Below, piece by piece: positions 1 through 7,175 of a stretch of DNA of 18,261 bases. Below the pieces are notes generated by a model that was not told where the DNA came from, searched no databases, and saw only the letters and a list, made by a program, of their open reading frames with translations. Source of the stretch: Dehalococcoidia bacterium. GTDB taxonomy: Bacteria; Chloroflexota; Dehalococcoidia; Lucifugimonadales; UBA3495. The DNA lies in assembly GCA_022823105.1 (NCBI GenBank), contig JAJDXU010000455.1:1-18261 (forward strand). The letters run 5' to 3'. Both the position numbers and the translations under genes were made by a program. How positions within the stretch are numbered: the first letter of the stretch is position 1; each line of letters starts with the position of its first letter.

Positions 1-799
1 TTTCCCAAGGTAAGCGTCCTCTGTAAAGACGTCGGATCTCATCGATGTACCCCGTGCGGCTATCCGGCGCAGTATCGTGCCCAAGCTTTCCATCGACATG
101 GCGATTATCTCTTTGCGGTCCCTTGGCTGTGGTCGAAGGTACTGACTTTCCTTCCTGCAGCCACCGTCGCAGGATAGCATGAACGTAACCCCAGCTACGC
201 ACGTTTTGCTCCGAGGCTATCGCGAACGCCTCATTAATCCACCGCGCCGGATACTCCTCTTCCGCAGCGCGCAACTGCTCCGCCATCCCGTGTCCGAACG
301 TTCCAATGTGCTCTTCGTAGAGGGCGAATATATTTGGGCGAGACTGAGTGCTCGCCTCCCGTTCCCGCAGTGCGCCATCCGTCCTTGATACCGGCGACAC
401 CCCGGCGATGTCCGACGGCCCCGACACCGTTAGGCCAGCCCGCGAAAGATATTCTGCCACCCGTTCGTCGTTCACCCAAATTCGCGTTTCGGCACCGACC
501 CGGGCTGCCACCAACGACCCCCGGGCCAATGCTCGTGCCAACGCCTCTCGAATGGATTCCTCGCTTCCCAGCCCGGCCGCCCGCCGGAGCGTGCGATCGT
601 CCAGCAATTCCTCCAGGGACACAGACGGAGGCACACCTCGGCGACCGGCCTGGATGGCCACCAACCCCGCGATCCGCAGCGTGACTTTCAGTTCGCCGGG
701 GTCATCGATCTCCGCGAGCCAGCCGTCCAACGCGACCGCCGGCACCGGAATCCGCCGGGCGTCTCGCGGAATCGGTTGCGGGCGCCCGGGTGGTGCCAT
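1..799 (-). CDS. DnaD-domain protein, partial (runs off the left edge)
   Basis: An open frame of 266 codons begins with ATG at 799, directly abutting the dnaB stop codon (TAG at 802-800), and reaches the window edge without a stop. Residues about 155-217 match the DnaD/phage-associated C-terminal domain: a YEEHIG start, a run of acidic and aromatic residues around EEYPARWINEA, and a closing RSWGYVHAILRRW helix. Residues 20-150 look like a divergent N-terminal winged-helix-type region followed by a charged linker. In Bacillus, DnaD is a primosome protein that helps load the replicative helicase onto DNA. Translational coupling to dnaB here suggests a comparable helicase-loading or remodelling role, but that is inference. 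No strong ribosome binding site precedes the ATG, which fits coupling. The C-terminus cannot be assessed. Domain assignment is strong; the precise function is less certain. Confidence 0.85.
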   Translation of the reverse strand, partial: MAPPGRPQPIPRDARRIPVPAVALDGWLAEIDDPGELKVTLRIAGLVAIQAGRRGVPPSVSLEELLDDRTLRRAAGLGSEESIREALARALARGSLVAARVGAETRIWVNDERVAEYLSRAGLTVSGPSDIAGVSPVSRTDGALREREASTQSRPNIFALYEEHIGTFGHGMAEQLRAAEEEYPARWINEAFAIASEQNVRSWGYVHAILRRWLQEGKSVPSTTAKGPQRDNRHVDGKLGHDTAPDSRTGYIDEIRRLYRGRLPWE

Positions 800-2185
800 C
801 TACGCCACCGATTCGTCGTAGCGCATCAACTCATCGAATCGCATCAGCGTGTCCCGGAAATACAGGGGCAAACTCCCGGTCGGGCCGTGCCTGTGCTTGG
901 CAACAATCAACTCCGCGATATTTCGAGGATAGGGTCTGCCCGGAGCGTGCTGTTCCCACTCCTCCTCCGTGAAGTTCCGGTCCTCCCGGTAAATGAACAT
1001 GACCACGTCGGCGTCTTGCTCGATGCTCCCGCTGTCCCGCAGGTCGGATAACTGGGGCCTGTGCCCCGGGCGGTTCTCCACCACCCGGCTCAACTGTGAA
1101 CAGGTGAAAACCGGGACCTCCAGGTCCCGGGCAATCGCCTTGAGCGACCGCGAAATCTCGCTGATTTCCTGCACGCGGTTTTCGCCGTAGCCGCGTCTGC
1201 TGCCCTGGCCCTGCACCAGTTGCAGGTAGTCCACCACCAGGAAGTCCAGCCCGCGCTCCATTTTGAGCCGTTGGGCTTTGCTCCTCATTTCCATCGTGGT
1301 CTGAAACGGAGTGTCGTCGATGTAGATCGGCAACCCGGAAAGCACTCCCACCGCGTTGGCGATCACGCTTTCCTCCTGTTCCGACAGCAGACCCAGGCGG
1401 AGCCGGTGCGAGTCAACGCCCGATTCGGCTACCAGAATGCGCATCGCCACCTGTTCCCGGCTCATCTCCAGGCTGAAAATCCCGCAGGTCTGCCCGTTCT
1501 TTGCGGCGTTTACGCAGATGTTCAACGCCAGGCTGCTCTTGCCCAGTCCGGGCCGGGCTCCGACGATTATCAGGTCCGAACGCTGCATCCCTCCCAGCAG
1601 GCTGTCCAGGTCCGCGTACCCGCTTTGCAGGGGCGGCATGTCGGTCAGCGAAACGTCGCCTATGTCGCCTTGCAGGTAAACGTCCAGAACCGAACTCAAC
1701 GGAACGAATCCCCGCTCCGTGTTTGCCGGCTGGACGCTGAAAAGCACGTCCACCGCCCGACGCATCGTGTCCTCGGCGTCGTCCGAGTCCTCGAATCCGA
1801 TCTCCGCGATCCTGTTGCCCGCCGCGATGATCCGGCGCTTGGCCGCCGTGTCCGCGACAATCCCGGCGTAATGCTCCACGTTGACCGACGTTGGGGTCTC
1901 GGCGATCAGTTGCCCCAGGTAGGGCAAACCTCCCACTTCCTCCAGTCGGCCCCGTTGCTGCAACTCACGGGCGACCGTGATTTGGTCGATGGCGTCGCCA
2001 CGCTGCGACACCGCCACGCAGGCCTCGAAGCTGAATTGGTTGCGCGCCCGGTGAAAGTCCTCCGGCTTGATGATGGGCATCACCCGGTGGAGCGCTTCGC
2101 TGTCGATCAGCAATCCGCCCAGGACCGCCGCTTCTGCGTCGTGGTCGTAGGGCAGTTGCCGCTCGGTGTACTGCGCGACAACCAC
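800..2185 (-). CDS. dnaB: replicative DNA helicase DnaB
   Basis: The 461-residue product has the full DnaB layout. An N-terminal helical domain (about 1-150, beginning near LPYDHDAEAAVLGG) joins through a linker to a RecA-like motor. The Walker A loop is GARPGLGKSS at 209-218 (Lys216), the catalytic Glu240 lies in FSLEMS, Walker B is LVVDYLQL at 316-323 (Asp319), followed by SQLSR near 363 and DLRDSGSIEQDADVV from 381. The KHRHGPTG element near 430 supplies the arginine-finger region. It unwinds DNA at the replication fork as a hexameric ring. The start is GTG at 2185, with GAGGAG inside the end of rplI about 9 nt upstream. Only 6 nt separate it from rplI, and its stop abuts the DnaD-domain gene, so the three are probably one operon. 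The length is normal for the family and no intein is present. Confidence 0.97.
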   Translation of the reverse strand: MVVAQYTERQLPYDHDAEAAVLGGLLIDSEALHRVMPIIKPEDFHRARNQFSFEACVAVSQRGDAIDQITVARELQQRGRLEEVGGLPYLGQLIAETPTSVNVEHYAGIVADTAAKRRIIAAGNRIAEIGFEDSDDAEDTMRRAVDVLFSVQPANTERGFVPLSSVLDVYLQGDIGDVSLTDMPPLQSGYADLDSLLGGMQRSDLIIVGARPGLGKSSLALNICVNAAKNGQTCGIFSLEMSREQVAMRILVAESGVDSHRLRLGLLSEQEESVIANAVGVLSGLPIYIDDTPFQTTMEMRSKAQRLKMERGLDFLVVDYLQLVQGQGSRRGYGENRVQEISEISRSLKAIARDLEVPVFTCSQLSRVVENRPGHRPQLSDLRDSGSIEQDADVVMFIYREDRNFTEEEWEQHAPGRPYPRNIAELIVAKHRHGPTGSLPLYFRDTLMRFDELMRYDESVA

Positions 2186-2191
2186 TTTTGG

Positions 2192-2641
2192 CTACTCCTC
2201 GATGGAGGCGATCACGTTGACCGTGGCCCGAATCTCGCTGGACAGGTTGAGCACGACTTCGTACTCGCCCGGTTCGCGGATCGGCTCAACGGCGCCGGTG
2301 ATCCGGCGGTCGATTTGCCGCTCCAGCATCTCGCCCAGGGCGTCGGCGATCCTGGCTCCGCTGATGGCGCCGTAATAGCGGCCCGTCGGCGTAACCCGGC
2401 CGGGGATGGTTACCGTGAGGTTGTCCAGGGCCTCAGCCAGTTCCTCAACGACCTGGGTCTCTCGGGCCCGCTCGGCATCGCCCTCCGCTTTGACCTTGTC
2501 CAGGCGTTTCATCGTTTCGTCTGTGGCAATCTCGGCCAGGCCCTTGGGCAGCAGGTAGTTTCGGGCGTATCCGCGGGAAACCCGTTTCACCTCTCCGGCT
2601 CGCGCCTTATCTGGAACGTCCCGCAAAAAAAGCATCATCAT
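2192..2641 (-). CDS. rplI: 50S ribosomal protein L9
   Basis: The 149-residue product has the L9 N-terminal domain, in which a short beta strand (LFLRDV) leads to GYARNYLLPKGLA at about residues 24-36, the family signature that binds 23S rRNA. A charged connecting helix follows (about 40-75), then a C-terminal globular domain. Length is typical for L9. Three consecutive ATG codons occur at 2641, 2638 and 2635. A GGAGAG ribosome binding site ends about 10 nt before the first, which favours 2641 or 2638 as the start. The gene opens the rplI-dnaB-DnaD cluster, and dnaB begins 6 nt after its stop. A sigma70-type promoter and a leader hairpin lie upstream. Confidence 0.96.
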   Translation of the reverse strand: MMMLFLRDVPDKARAGEVKRVSRGYARNYLLPKGLAEIATDETMKRLDKVKAEGDAERARETQVVEELAEALDNLTVTIPGRVTPTGRYYGAISGARIADALGEMLERQIDRRITGAVEPIREPGEYEVVLNLSSEIRATVNVIASIEE

Positions 2642-2662
2642 AAGGGTCAGTCTCTCCGTTAA

Positions 2663-2690
2663 CCCCGCGCGCGGTGCGCCGGACGCGGGG
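2663..2690 (-). other. GC-rich hairpin in the rplI leader
   Basis: CCCCGCG at 2663-2669 pairs perfectly with CGCGGGG at 2684-2690 across a 14-nt loop. It lies between the predicted rplI promoter and the rplI start, about 22 nt from the ATG, so it would be in the rplI mRNA leader. No T-run follows on either strand, so it does not look like a standard intrinsic terminator. A regulatory or mRNA-stabilising role is possible but unproven. Confidence 0.45.
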
Positions 2691-2735
2691 CGTAGTTTGG
2701 TCTGTTCGTTCGGGGTCGGCCCGGATCCAACTGCG

Positions 2736-2764
2736 ATTATAGGGCACCCGGCGATGGGTGAGAA
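2736..2764 (-). promoter_or_regulatory. sigma70-type promoter for rplI-dnaB-DnaD cluster
   Basis: Read on the minus strand, TTCTCA (2764-2759) is followed after exactly 17 nt by a consensus TATAAT (2741-2736). Transcription would start near 2729 and give a leader of about 90 nt before rplI. The site lies in the gap between the speE stop and rplI, so the replication cluster probably has its own promoter rather than depending on the speD-speE transcript. Confidence 0.6.
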
Positions 2765-2784
2765 ATCACCTGCTGTCAGAAGAA

Positions 2785-2804
2785 TCTGATGCGCCGGAAT
2801 CAGA
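2785..2804 (-). terminator. weak hairpin at the end of speE
   Basis: On the minus strand a 6-bp stem TCTGAT/ATCAGA with an 8-nt loop overlaps the speE stop codon and is followed by TTCTTCTG, a short T-rich run. It could be a weak intrinsic terminator for speD-speE just before the rplI promoter. The short stem makes this a low-confidence call. Confidence 0.3.
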
Positions 2805-3729
2805 CCATGAATACCGGCGAATCGTCCCGGTTGATCCTGGTCTCGTTCGCGATGCCGTCGCGGATGTGCCGCGGCAACGTGAACATGCCGGCGTGAGTCT
2901 CGCCATCATAGTGCCGAAGCTGCTTGGCAATCCGGCTGGCCGCTCGACGGTCAATTTCGGCGGCGCTCATTGGGGACAATGGCTGATCGGACGCCATGCC
3001 GAATCCCCACAGGGTGATGAAGGAAGGAATGTGCGCGTGATACGACTGCGAATGATCAAACAGGCTGCCCAGCGTGTTGATGATGGTGGTGAAGCACTCG
3101 TGCAGGCTGAGGTACCCCGCGGGCCCCGACTGCGTGACCAGGATTCCGCCCGGTTTCAATCGGGCCCGGGCGATGTTGTAATACTCCTCAGTATAGAGAA
3201 GGTACGCCGGGCCGCCCTCCAGCGGGTCCACCAGGTCCATGATCATCACGTCGTATTGTCGGCTGTCGTTCTCAAGAAACTTGCGTGCGTCGTCGTGGAT
3301 CAGCGTTGTTCGCGCATCGTCGAAGGCTCCCTGGTGATGTTGGGGCAAGTGCTCCCGGCACAGCTGCACCACCCGCTCGTCCAGGTCCACCATCACGACT
3401 TGCTGCACCGTGTTGTGGGCCAGGGCTTCGCGCAGGGTGCCGCCTTCGCCTCCTCCGCCTATGAACACCGACCGGGGATCCGGATGCATCAACATCGCAG
3501 GGTGCACCAGCGATTCGTGGTATATGTGCTCATCCCGTTCGGTGGACTGGGTCTTGCCGTCCAGCAGAAGACTCCGCCCATACACCTCGGAATGCACCAC
3601 TTCAACCCGTTGATATTCGGTCTGGCCGGAATACAGGACATCGTCGACCTTCAGCATGATTGCGAGGTCGGGCATCACCGTTTCGATCACCCACTTGCCG
3701 GTGATCTCTTCCATCGGATAACTGGCCAC
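2800..3729 (-). CDS. speE: spermidine synthase family aminopropyltransferase, thermospermine synthase (ACL5)-like
   Basis: The 309-residue product is a polyamine aminopropyltransferase that transfers the aminopropyl group of decarboxylated S-adenosylmethionine to an amine. The cofactor loop is GGGGEGG at 91-97, and the catalytic region reads MDLVDPLEGGP at 164-174 (Asp165, Asp168). It is followed by TQSGPAG at 199-205 and HIPSFITLWGFGMASD near 233-248. The GGGEG, DPxEGGP, Q-x-GPAG and HxPSF...W...ASD combination is what I recall for plant ACL5 thermospermine synthase; ordinary spermidine synthases usually read GGGDGG and DSSDP. Thermospermine or another branched or longer amine is therefore a plausible product; spermidine remains possible. 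The start is GTG at 3729 with AAGG 7 nt upstream; ATG at 3714 is an alternative lacking a binding site. It follows speD by 79 nt. Confidence 0.92.
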   Translation of the reverse strand: MASYPMEEITGKWVIETVMPDLAIMLKVDDVLYSGQTEYQRVEVVHSEVYGRSLLLDGKTQSTERDEHIYHESLVHPAMLMHPDPRSVFIGGGGEGGTLREALAHNTVQQVVMVDLDERVVQLCREHLPQHHQGAFDDARTTLIHDDARKFLENDSRQYDVMIMDLVDPLEGGPAYLLYTEEYYNIARARLKPGGILVTQSGPAGYLSLHECFTTIINTLGSLFDHSQSYHAHIPSFITLWGFGMASDQPLSPMSAAEIDRRAASRIAKQLRHYDGETHAGMFTLPRHIRDGIANETRINRDDSPVFMV

Positions 3730-3808
3730 GTTTCAACCTTTTCGGGAAAACCGGGACGCCCGCCGGTGGCAGGTCCGATACGGCCCGCCAGCCCCTGGGG
3801 ATCGGGCG

Positions 3809-4198
3809 CTAGCTCGCCAGCTCCGCAGCCTGGAACTCGACGACTCGAGCACCGTTCAGGCCCCGACGGATCTGTGTAATCTGCGGGTCCTGACACCGAA
3901 GCGCCTGGATAATCGACTCAGCGGCCCGCTCGGGCATCGTCTGGTCGCCGCAGGTGAAGATGTCCGACGCCGCGTATCCGAACTCCGGCCAGGTGTGTAT
4001 GGAGATGTGGGATTCGGCGATGGACAGAATGCCAGTCACGCCCTGCGGCGCAAACTGGTGAAAACTTTCCCCAACCACGTGTGCGCCCACTTTCAGGGCC
4101 GCGTTCAGCAGCTCTTGCCGGATATACGGCAGGTCATTCAGAAGCTGGGGGTCGCAATCCTTGAGTTCCAACAGCACGTGCGTACCTAGTACATCCAA
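3809..4198 (-). CDS. speD: S-adenosylmethionine decarboxylase proenzyme (prokaryotic class)
   Basis: The 129-residue product is a short bacterial AdoMet decarboxylase that makes the aminopropyl donor for the neighbouring speE enzyme. The self-cleavage site is Glu62-Ser63 in SIAESHISIHTWPE; Ser63 becomes the pyruvoyl group. His68 and Cys83 sit at the same positions as the processing and catalytic residues of the Thermotoga enzyme. Length matches the family, whose members work as dimers. The start is TTG at 4198, supported by a strong GGAGG 9 nt upstream; no in-frame ATG lies nearby. Some SpeD homologues decarboxylate arginine or ornithine instead, but adjacency to an aminopropyltransferase favours the AdoMet activity. 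A promoter lies about 75-105 nt upstream. Confidence 0.96.
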   Translation of the reverse strand: MDVLGTHVLLELKDCDPQLLNDLPYIRQELLNAALKVGAHVVGESFHQFAPQGVTGILSIAESHISIHTWPEFGYAASDIFTCGDQTMPERAAESIIQALRCQDPQITQIRRGLNGARVVEFQAAELAS

Positions 4199-4274
4199 TC
4201 ACCCTTTCCTCCGCTTGAATTAGCCATTCAGCGGCAACGCAAAAACGCCCCGCATGTGCAAACGGCAGGCAACG

Positions 4275-4303
4275 ATTGTACTCAAACTCCCGTGCCGATT
4301 CAA
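4275..4303 (-). promoter_or_regulatory. sigma70-type promoter for speD-speE
   Basis: On the minus strand TTGAAT (4303-4298) and TACAAT (4280-4275) are separated by 17 nt, each close to the -35 and -10 consensus. Transcription would begin near 4268, giving a leader of about 70 nt before the TTG start of speD. The -35 box lies only 12 nt from the left end of the inverted-repeat element at 4316-4492. Confidence 0.55.
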
Positions 4304-4315
4304 GCGTGCCGAGGT

Positions 4316-4492
4316 CCTCACGCGTACCCGCGTACCCGGTTTGCCACGGGGAAGCGTCGGGACCAGGGATTTCGAGAATCGGGGATTGTTGGGATGGGAG
4401 CCCTTGTGCGATGAAGTTATCGCCGTATTGGCGAGTGATGAAATCCCGTGAATCCGGATCCTCACGATAAGCCGGCGCGGGTACGCTTGAGG
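4316..4492. repeat. 177-bp element with 17-bp terminal inverted repeats
   Basis: The left end (4316-4332, CCTCACGCGTACCCGCG) and right end (4476-4492) are reverse complements over 17 bp with one mismatch, including 11 contiguous matches. The left end also holds a short tandem of the CGTACCCG unit. The interior has no convincing gene. The layout resembles a miniature inverted-repeat element, but no target-site duplication is visible and only one copy is in the window, so mobility is not shown. Confidence 0.45.
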
Positions 4493-4516
4493 CGCCAGGG
4501 CCTTTTTGAAGTTAAT

Positions 4517-4619
4517 CCGTCATTCCCACGCAAGCGGGGATCCAGGAGGTCGTTGTGATCGGGATGTTCTGGATTCCGGCACGCCAAAGGCGCATCTGCG
4601 ACTTTCGCCGGAATGACGG
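4517..4619. repeat. REP/MITE-like palindromic repeat ending in CCGTCATTCC
   Basis: CCGTCATTCC at 4517-4526 is the exact reverse complement of GGAATGACGG at 4610-4619. Inside, ATTCCGGC (4573-4580) pairs with GCCGGAAT (4607-4614), and the left half folds through CCC-A-CGC and GCG-GGG around 4524-4539. This bipartite GTCATTCC...GGAATGAC layout is typical of dispersed repeats found in many bacterial genomes. With the element at 4316-4492 it fills most of the 560-bp gap between speD and ispG. No gene is supported in that gap. Confidence 0.7.
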
Positions 4620-4760
4620 TTCGGGGTGAAAGGCCACCAACCAGGACTTTGCAAAGGCCCTGTTGAGGCGCGCGGCTTGGTGGCAGCGCGAGTTGGCAAT
4701 CGTGTATGATTGAGCGACGATGGAGTGAGATTTAGCACAATCGTCGACGGCGGTGCGACT

Positions 4761-5900
4761 ATGGTTATGACCAAACGGCGAGTTACCAAGCCCGTATACG
4801 TGGGCGGCGTCAAGGTCGGCGGCGGGGCCGACGTGACGGTGCAATCGATGACCAAGACGGACACCCGCGACGTCAAAGCCACGGTGCGGCAGATCCACGA
4901 ACTGGAGGAAGCCGGCTGCGAGATCATCCGGTCCGCTGTGCCGGATATGGAAGCGGCCAAGGCGATGGCGGAGATCAAGAAGCAGATCAGCATTCCGCTG
5001 GTGGCCGATATACATTTCCACTATCAACTGGCGCTGGAATGCGCGGCCGGCGGGGTGGACTGCCTGCGGCTGAACCCCGGAAACCTGCGCAACGAAGACC
5101 AGGTTCGGGAGGTGGTGCAGGCGGCGAAGGAACGCAACATTCCCATAAGGATCGGCGTCAACTTCGGCAGCCTTCCGCCGGTGGGCGGTATCGGGCGAAC
5201 GCGCGGGTTCTCCCGCCACATGGACCTAGTGAACCGTCTGCCGAAAGCGGGTGAGGCGCAGGAGGGCGACTACAGCGTGGTGGACCACATGGTGGCGACG
5301 GCGTTGTGGGAAATCAGCCTGCTGGAAGAGCAGGACTTCGAGCAGATCAAAATCTCGATGAAGGCATTTGACGTGCCCACTACCGTGGAAGCCTATCGTC
5401 GCCTGTCCGAGATGGTGCCGTATCCGCTGCACCTGGGGATCACGGAGGCGGGAACCGCAAAGTCGGGTTCCATCCGTACCGCCGTTGGGCTGGGCGTGCT
5501 GCTCTACGAGGGGATCGGCGACACGATAAGGGTATCGCTCAGCGACGACAGCGTAGAGGAAGTGATCGCGGGCTACGAGATTCTCAAGTCGTTGAATCTA
5601 CGGGACAAAGGCGCCGTTATGGTCGCATGCCCAAGTTGCGGGCGCGCGGACGTGGACATACGGAAGTTGGCGAACGACGTGGACGCGCTGCTGAAAGGCA
5701 CCGACAAGAACGTCAAGGTGGCGGTGATGGGCTGCGAGGTGAATGGTCCGGGCGAGGCGAAGGACGCCGACGTGGGCATCGCGGCGGGCGCCGGCCGAGC
5801 GATTATTTTCCGCAAGGGCGAGAAGGTGCGGGTCGTGCCGGAGGCGGAGATGCTGGACGCGCTGATGGAGGAGATTGAGAGGACACCCGCGGAAGCCTGA
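4761..5900 (+). CDS. ispG: 4-hydroxy-3-methylbut-2-enyl diphosphate synthase
   Basis: The 379-residue product is the iron-sulfur enzyme of the MEP isoprenoid pathway that converts methylerythritol cyclodiphosphate to HMBPP. The TIM-barrel part starts near VTVQSMTKTDTRD (26-37) and includes PLVADIHFHY and RIGVNFGSLPP. The C-terminal cluster domain shows Cys290 and Cys293 (ACPSCG), Cys325 (MGCEVNGPGEA) and Glu332, the expected ligands of the [4Fe-4S] cluster. ATG at 4761 is preferred because the conserved N-terminus begins just after it; the frame stays open back to a TTG at 4710, but no ribosome binding site precedes that codon. A TATGAT at 4705-4710 might be a -10 box, though I find no good -35. 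The next gene starts 33 nt downstream, and proS follows after three inserted genes. Confidence 0.97.
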   Translation: MVMTKRRVTKPVYVGGVKVGGGADVTVQSMTKTDTRDVKATVRQIHELEEAGCEIIRSAVPDMEAAKAMAEIKKQISIPLVADIHFHYQLALECAAGGVDCLRLNPGNLRNEDQVREVVQAAKERNIPIRIGVNFGSLPPVGGIGRTRGFSRHMDLVNRLPKAGEAQEGDYSVVDHMVATALWEISLLEEQDFEQIKISMKAFDVPTTVEAYRRLSEMVPYPLHLGITEAGTAKSGSIRTAVGLGVLLYEGIGDTIRVSLSDDSVEEVIAGYEILKSLNLRDKGAVMVACPSCGRADVDIRKLANDVDALLKGTDKNVKVAVMGCEVNGPGEAKDADVGIAAGAGRAIIFRKGEKVRVVPEAEMLDALMEEIERTPAEA

Positions 5901-5933
5901 CGGAGGTTGATCCGGTTTTCGATTGTACCGCCC

Positions 5934-7175
5934 ATGACCACCGCAACCACTACAATAGAAACCATAGCTCCGTTTGACGTGACGGCCCTGGAAGGATTGG
6001 GCATCCCCGATTTTCCGGAGGATCGGGAGGCCCTCAGGGAAAGCCTGCTCGAGGCGATCGACCGGGTTCGACCGACGCTGGAGGCAGACGCCGAATCCAA
6101 CGACGCGGCCGAGACGCTGGAATGGTCGTCGGTGGTGGCCCTGTACCACGAGGGTTTGCTTTCGCTGAAAGTGCCCCGGGAGTTGGGAGGGCCGGAGGTG
6201 GACCCGCTGCTGTACCTGGAATTGATCGACGAACTTTCGTACATCAATTCGTCGGCGGGATGGTGCGCGTTCATCAACAGCACGAGCGCGGCGCTGATCG
6301 GAGCGTTCGTTCCGGACGCCGGCGTGGCCCGAGTTTTCCCACACGGGCGGATGCCGATCGCGTCGGGGGCGTTGATACCCAGAGGGCTGGCCACGCCGGC
6401 GGACGCCGGATGGATGGTGAGCGGGCGGTGGCCGTTCGCAAGCGGATCGGCGCATTCGTCTTGGCTGCTGGCCGGGTTCCGCATCGTGAGGGACGATGAG
6501 CCGGGTCCGGAGCACATGATAATGGCATGCCCGGTTGAGGATGTGCAGTTCCTGGACAACTGGCAGGTGATGGGACTGCAGGGCACGGGCAGCCGGGATT
6601 TCGTACTGACGGATTATTTCGTTTCGGAGGACATGGCATTCGACCTGCTGTCTACGGATCCCAGGAAAGGCGGGCCGATGTTCTGGATGGGCCGCCCGGG
6701 TTTCGTGACACCCGACCATGCGGCGTTCGCTCTGGGCGTGGCGCGCCGCGCTCTGGACGAGATCTCACTGCAGGCGGGTTCGTACCAGCGGGGTTACCTG
6801 GCGTCCACGATCGCGCAGCGCGGAGCGTTGCAGCACGACGTGGGCAAGAGCGACCAGCAACTTCGGGCGGCGCGGGCGCTTTGCCGAGAGGCGTTGGAGG
6901 AGGCCTGGGAGTTCTGCCTGCGGGGCGAGCGTCCGGACATGGAGCGGCAACTCCGTTTGCGCGGGGCCTGCGTGTACGCGACGGACGTGGCATGCCAGGT
7001 GGCAACCACAGCGTTTCGGTATGGTGGCGGGAACGCGATATACAACGACCGGGTTCTGCAAAGGTGCATGCGGGACATCAACGCCGCGGCGCAACATTTC
7101 ATGGTGAATACCAGCGCGTACGACAACCTGGGGCAGTTCAGACTGGGCTTGGCGAACGTAAACGCGATGGGGTAG
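5934..7175 (+). CDS. acyl-CoA dehydrogenase family protein, flavin monooxygenase-like
   Basis: The 413-residue product has the three-part acyl-CoA dehydrogenase fold: an N-terminal helical domain (to about residue 120, with ELGGPEVDPLLYLELIDELS), a central beta domain (WMVSGRWPFASGS, DNWQVMGLQGTGSRDF), and a C-terminal helical domain of the PF08028 type. The closing pattern FRYGGGNAIYNDRVLQRC with RDINAAAQH resembles two-component flavin-dependent hydroxylases (HsaA and p-hydroxyphenylacetate oxygenase relatives) more than true beta-oxidation dehydrogenases. It may therefore be an oxygenase using reduced flavin from a partner reductase; none is in the window. The substrate cannot be told. ATG at 5934 is chosen; a TTG at 5907 lies in frame but touches its GGAGG with no spacing. 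The gene sits between ispG and a toxin-antitoxin pair without an obvious link to isoprenoid synthesis. Confidence 0.85.
   Translation: MTTATTTIETIAPFDVTALEGLGIPDFPEDREALRESLLEAIDRVRPTLEADAESNDAAETLEWSSVVALYHEGLLSLKVPRELGGPEVDPLLYLELIDELSYINSSAGWCAFINSTSAALIGAFVPDAGVARVFPHGRMPIASGALIPRGLATPADAGWMVSGRWPFASGSAHSSWLLAGFRIVRDDEPGPEHMIMACPVEDVQFLDNWQVMGLQGTGSRDFVLTDYFVSEDMAFDLLSTDPRKGGPMFWMGRPGFVTPDHAAFALGVARRALDEISLQAGSYQRGYLASTIAQRGALQHDVGKSDQQLRAARALCREALEEAWEFCLRGERPDMERQLRLRGACVYATDVACQVATTAFRYGGGNAIYNDRVLQRCMRDINAAAQHFMVNTSAYDNLGQFRLGLANVNAMG

Noticed and set aside
1220..2662. 480-codon plus-strand open frame opposite dnaB and rplI
   Set aside because: It is fully antisense to two strongly supported genes, is rich in His, Gln, Arg and Val without any domain, and is the kind of open frame high GC at third positions produces.
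2758..3879. 373-codon plus-strand open frame opposite speE
   Set aside because: Antisense to the well-supported aminopropyltransferase, with composition typical of a shadow frame and no recognisable motif.
4220..4465. 81-codon minus-strand frame between speD and ispG
   Set aside because: It covers the speD promoter and most of the 177-bp inverted-repeat element and has no coding signature.
4490..4507. AGGC...GCCTTTTT, resembling a plus-strand intrinsic terminator
   Set aside because: The stem is only 4 bp and no plus-strand gene lies upstream for it to end.
5598..6719. 373-codon minus-strand open frame across the ispG end and the dehydrogenase
   Set aside because: It spans two real plus-strand genes, has no motif, and its Arg/His-rich composition is that of a shadow.
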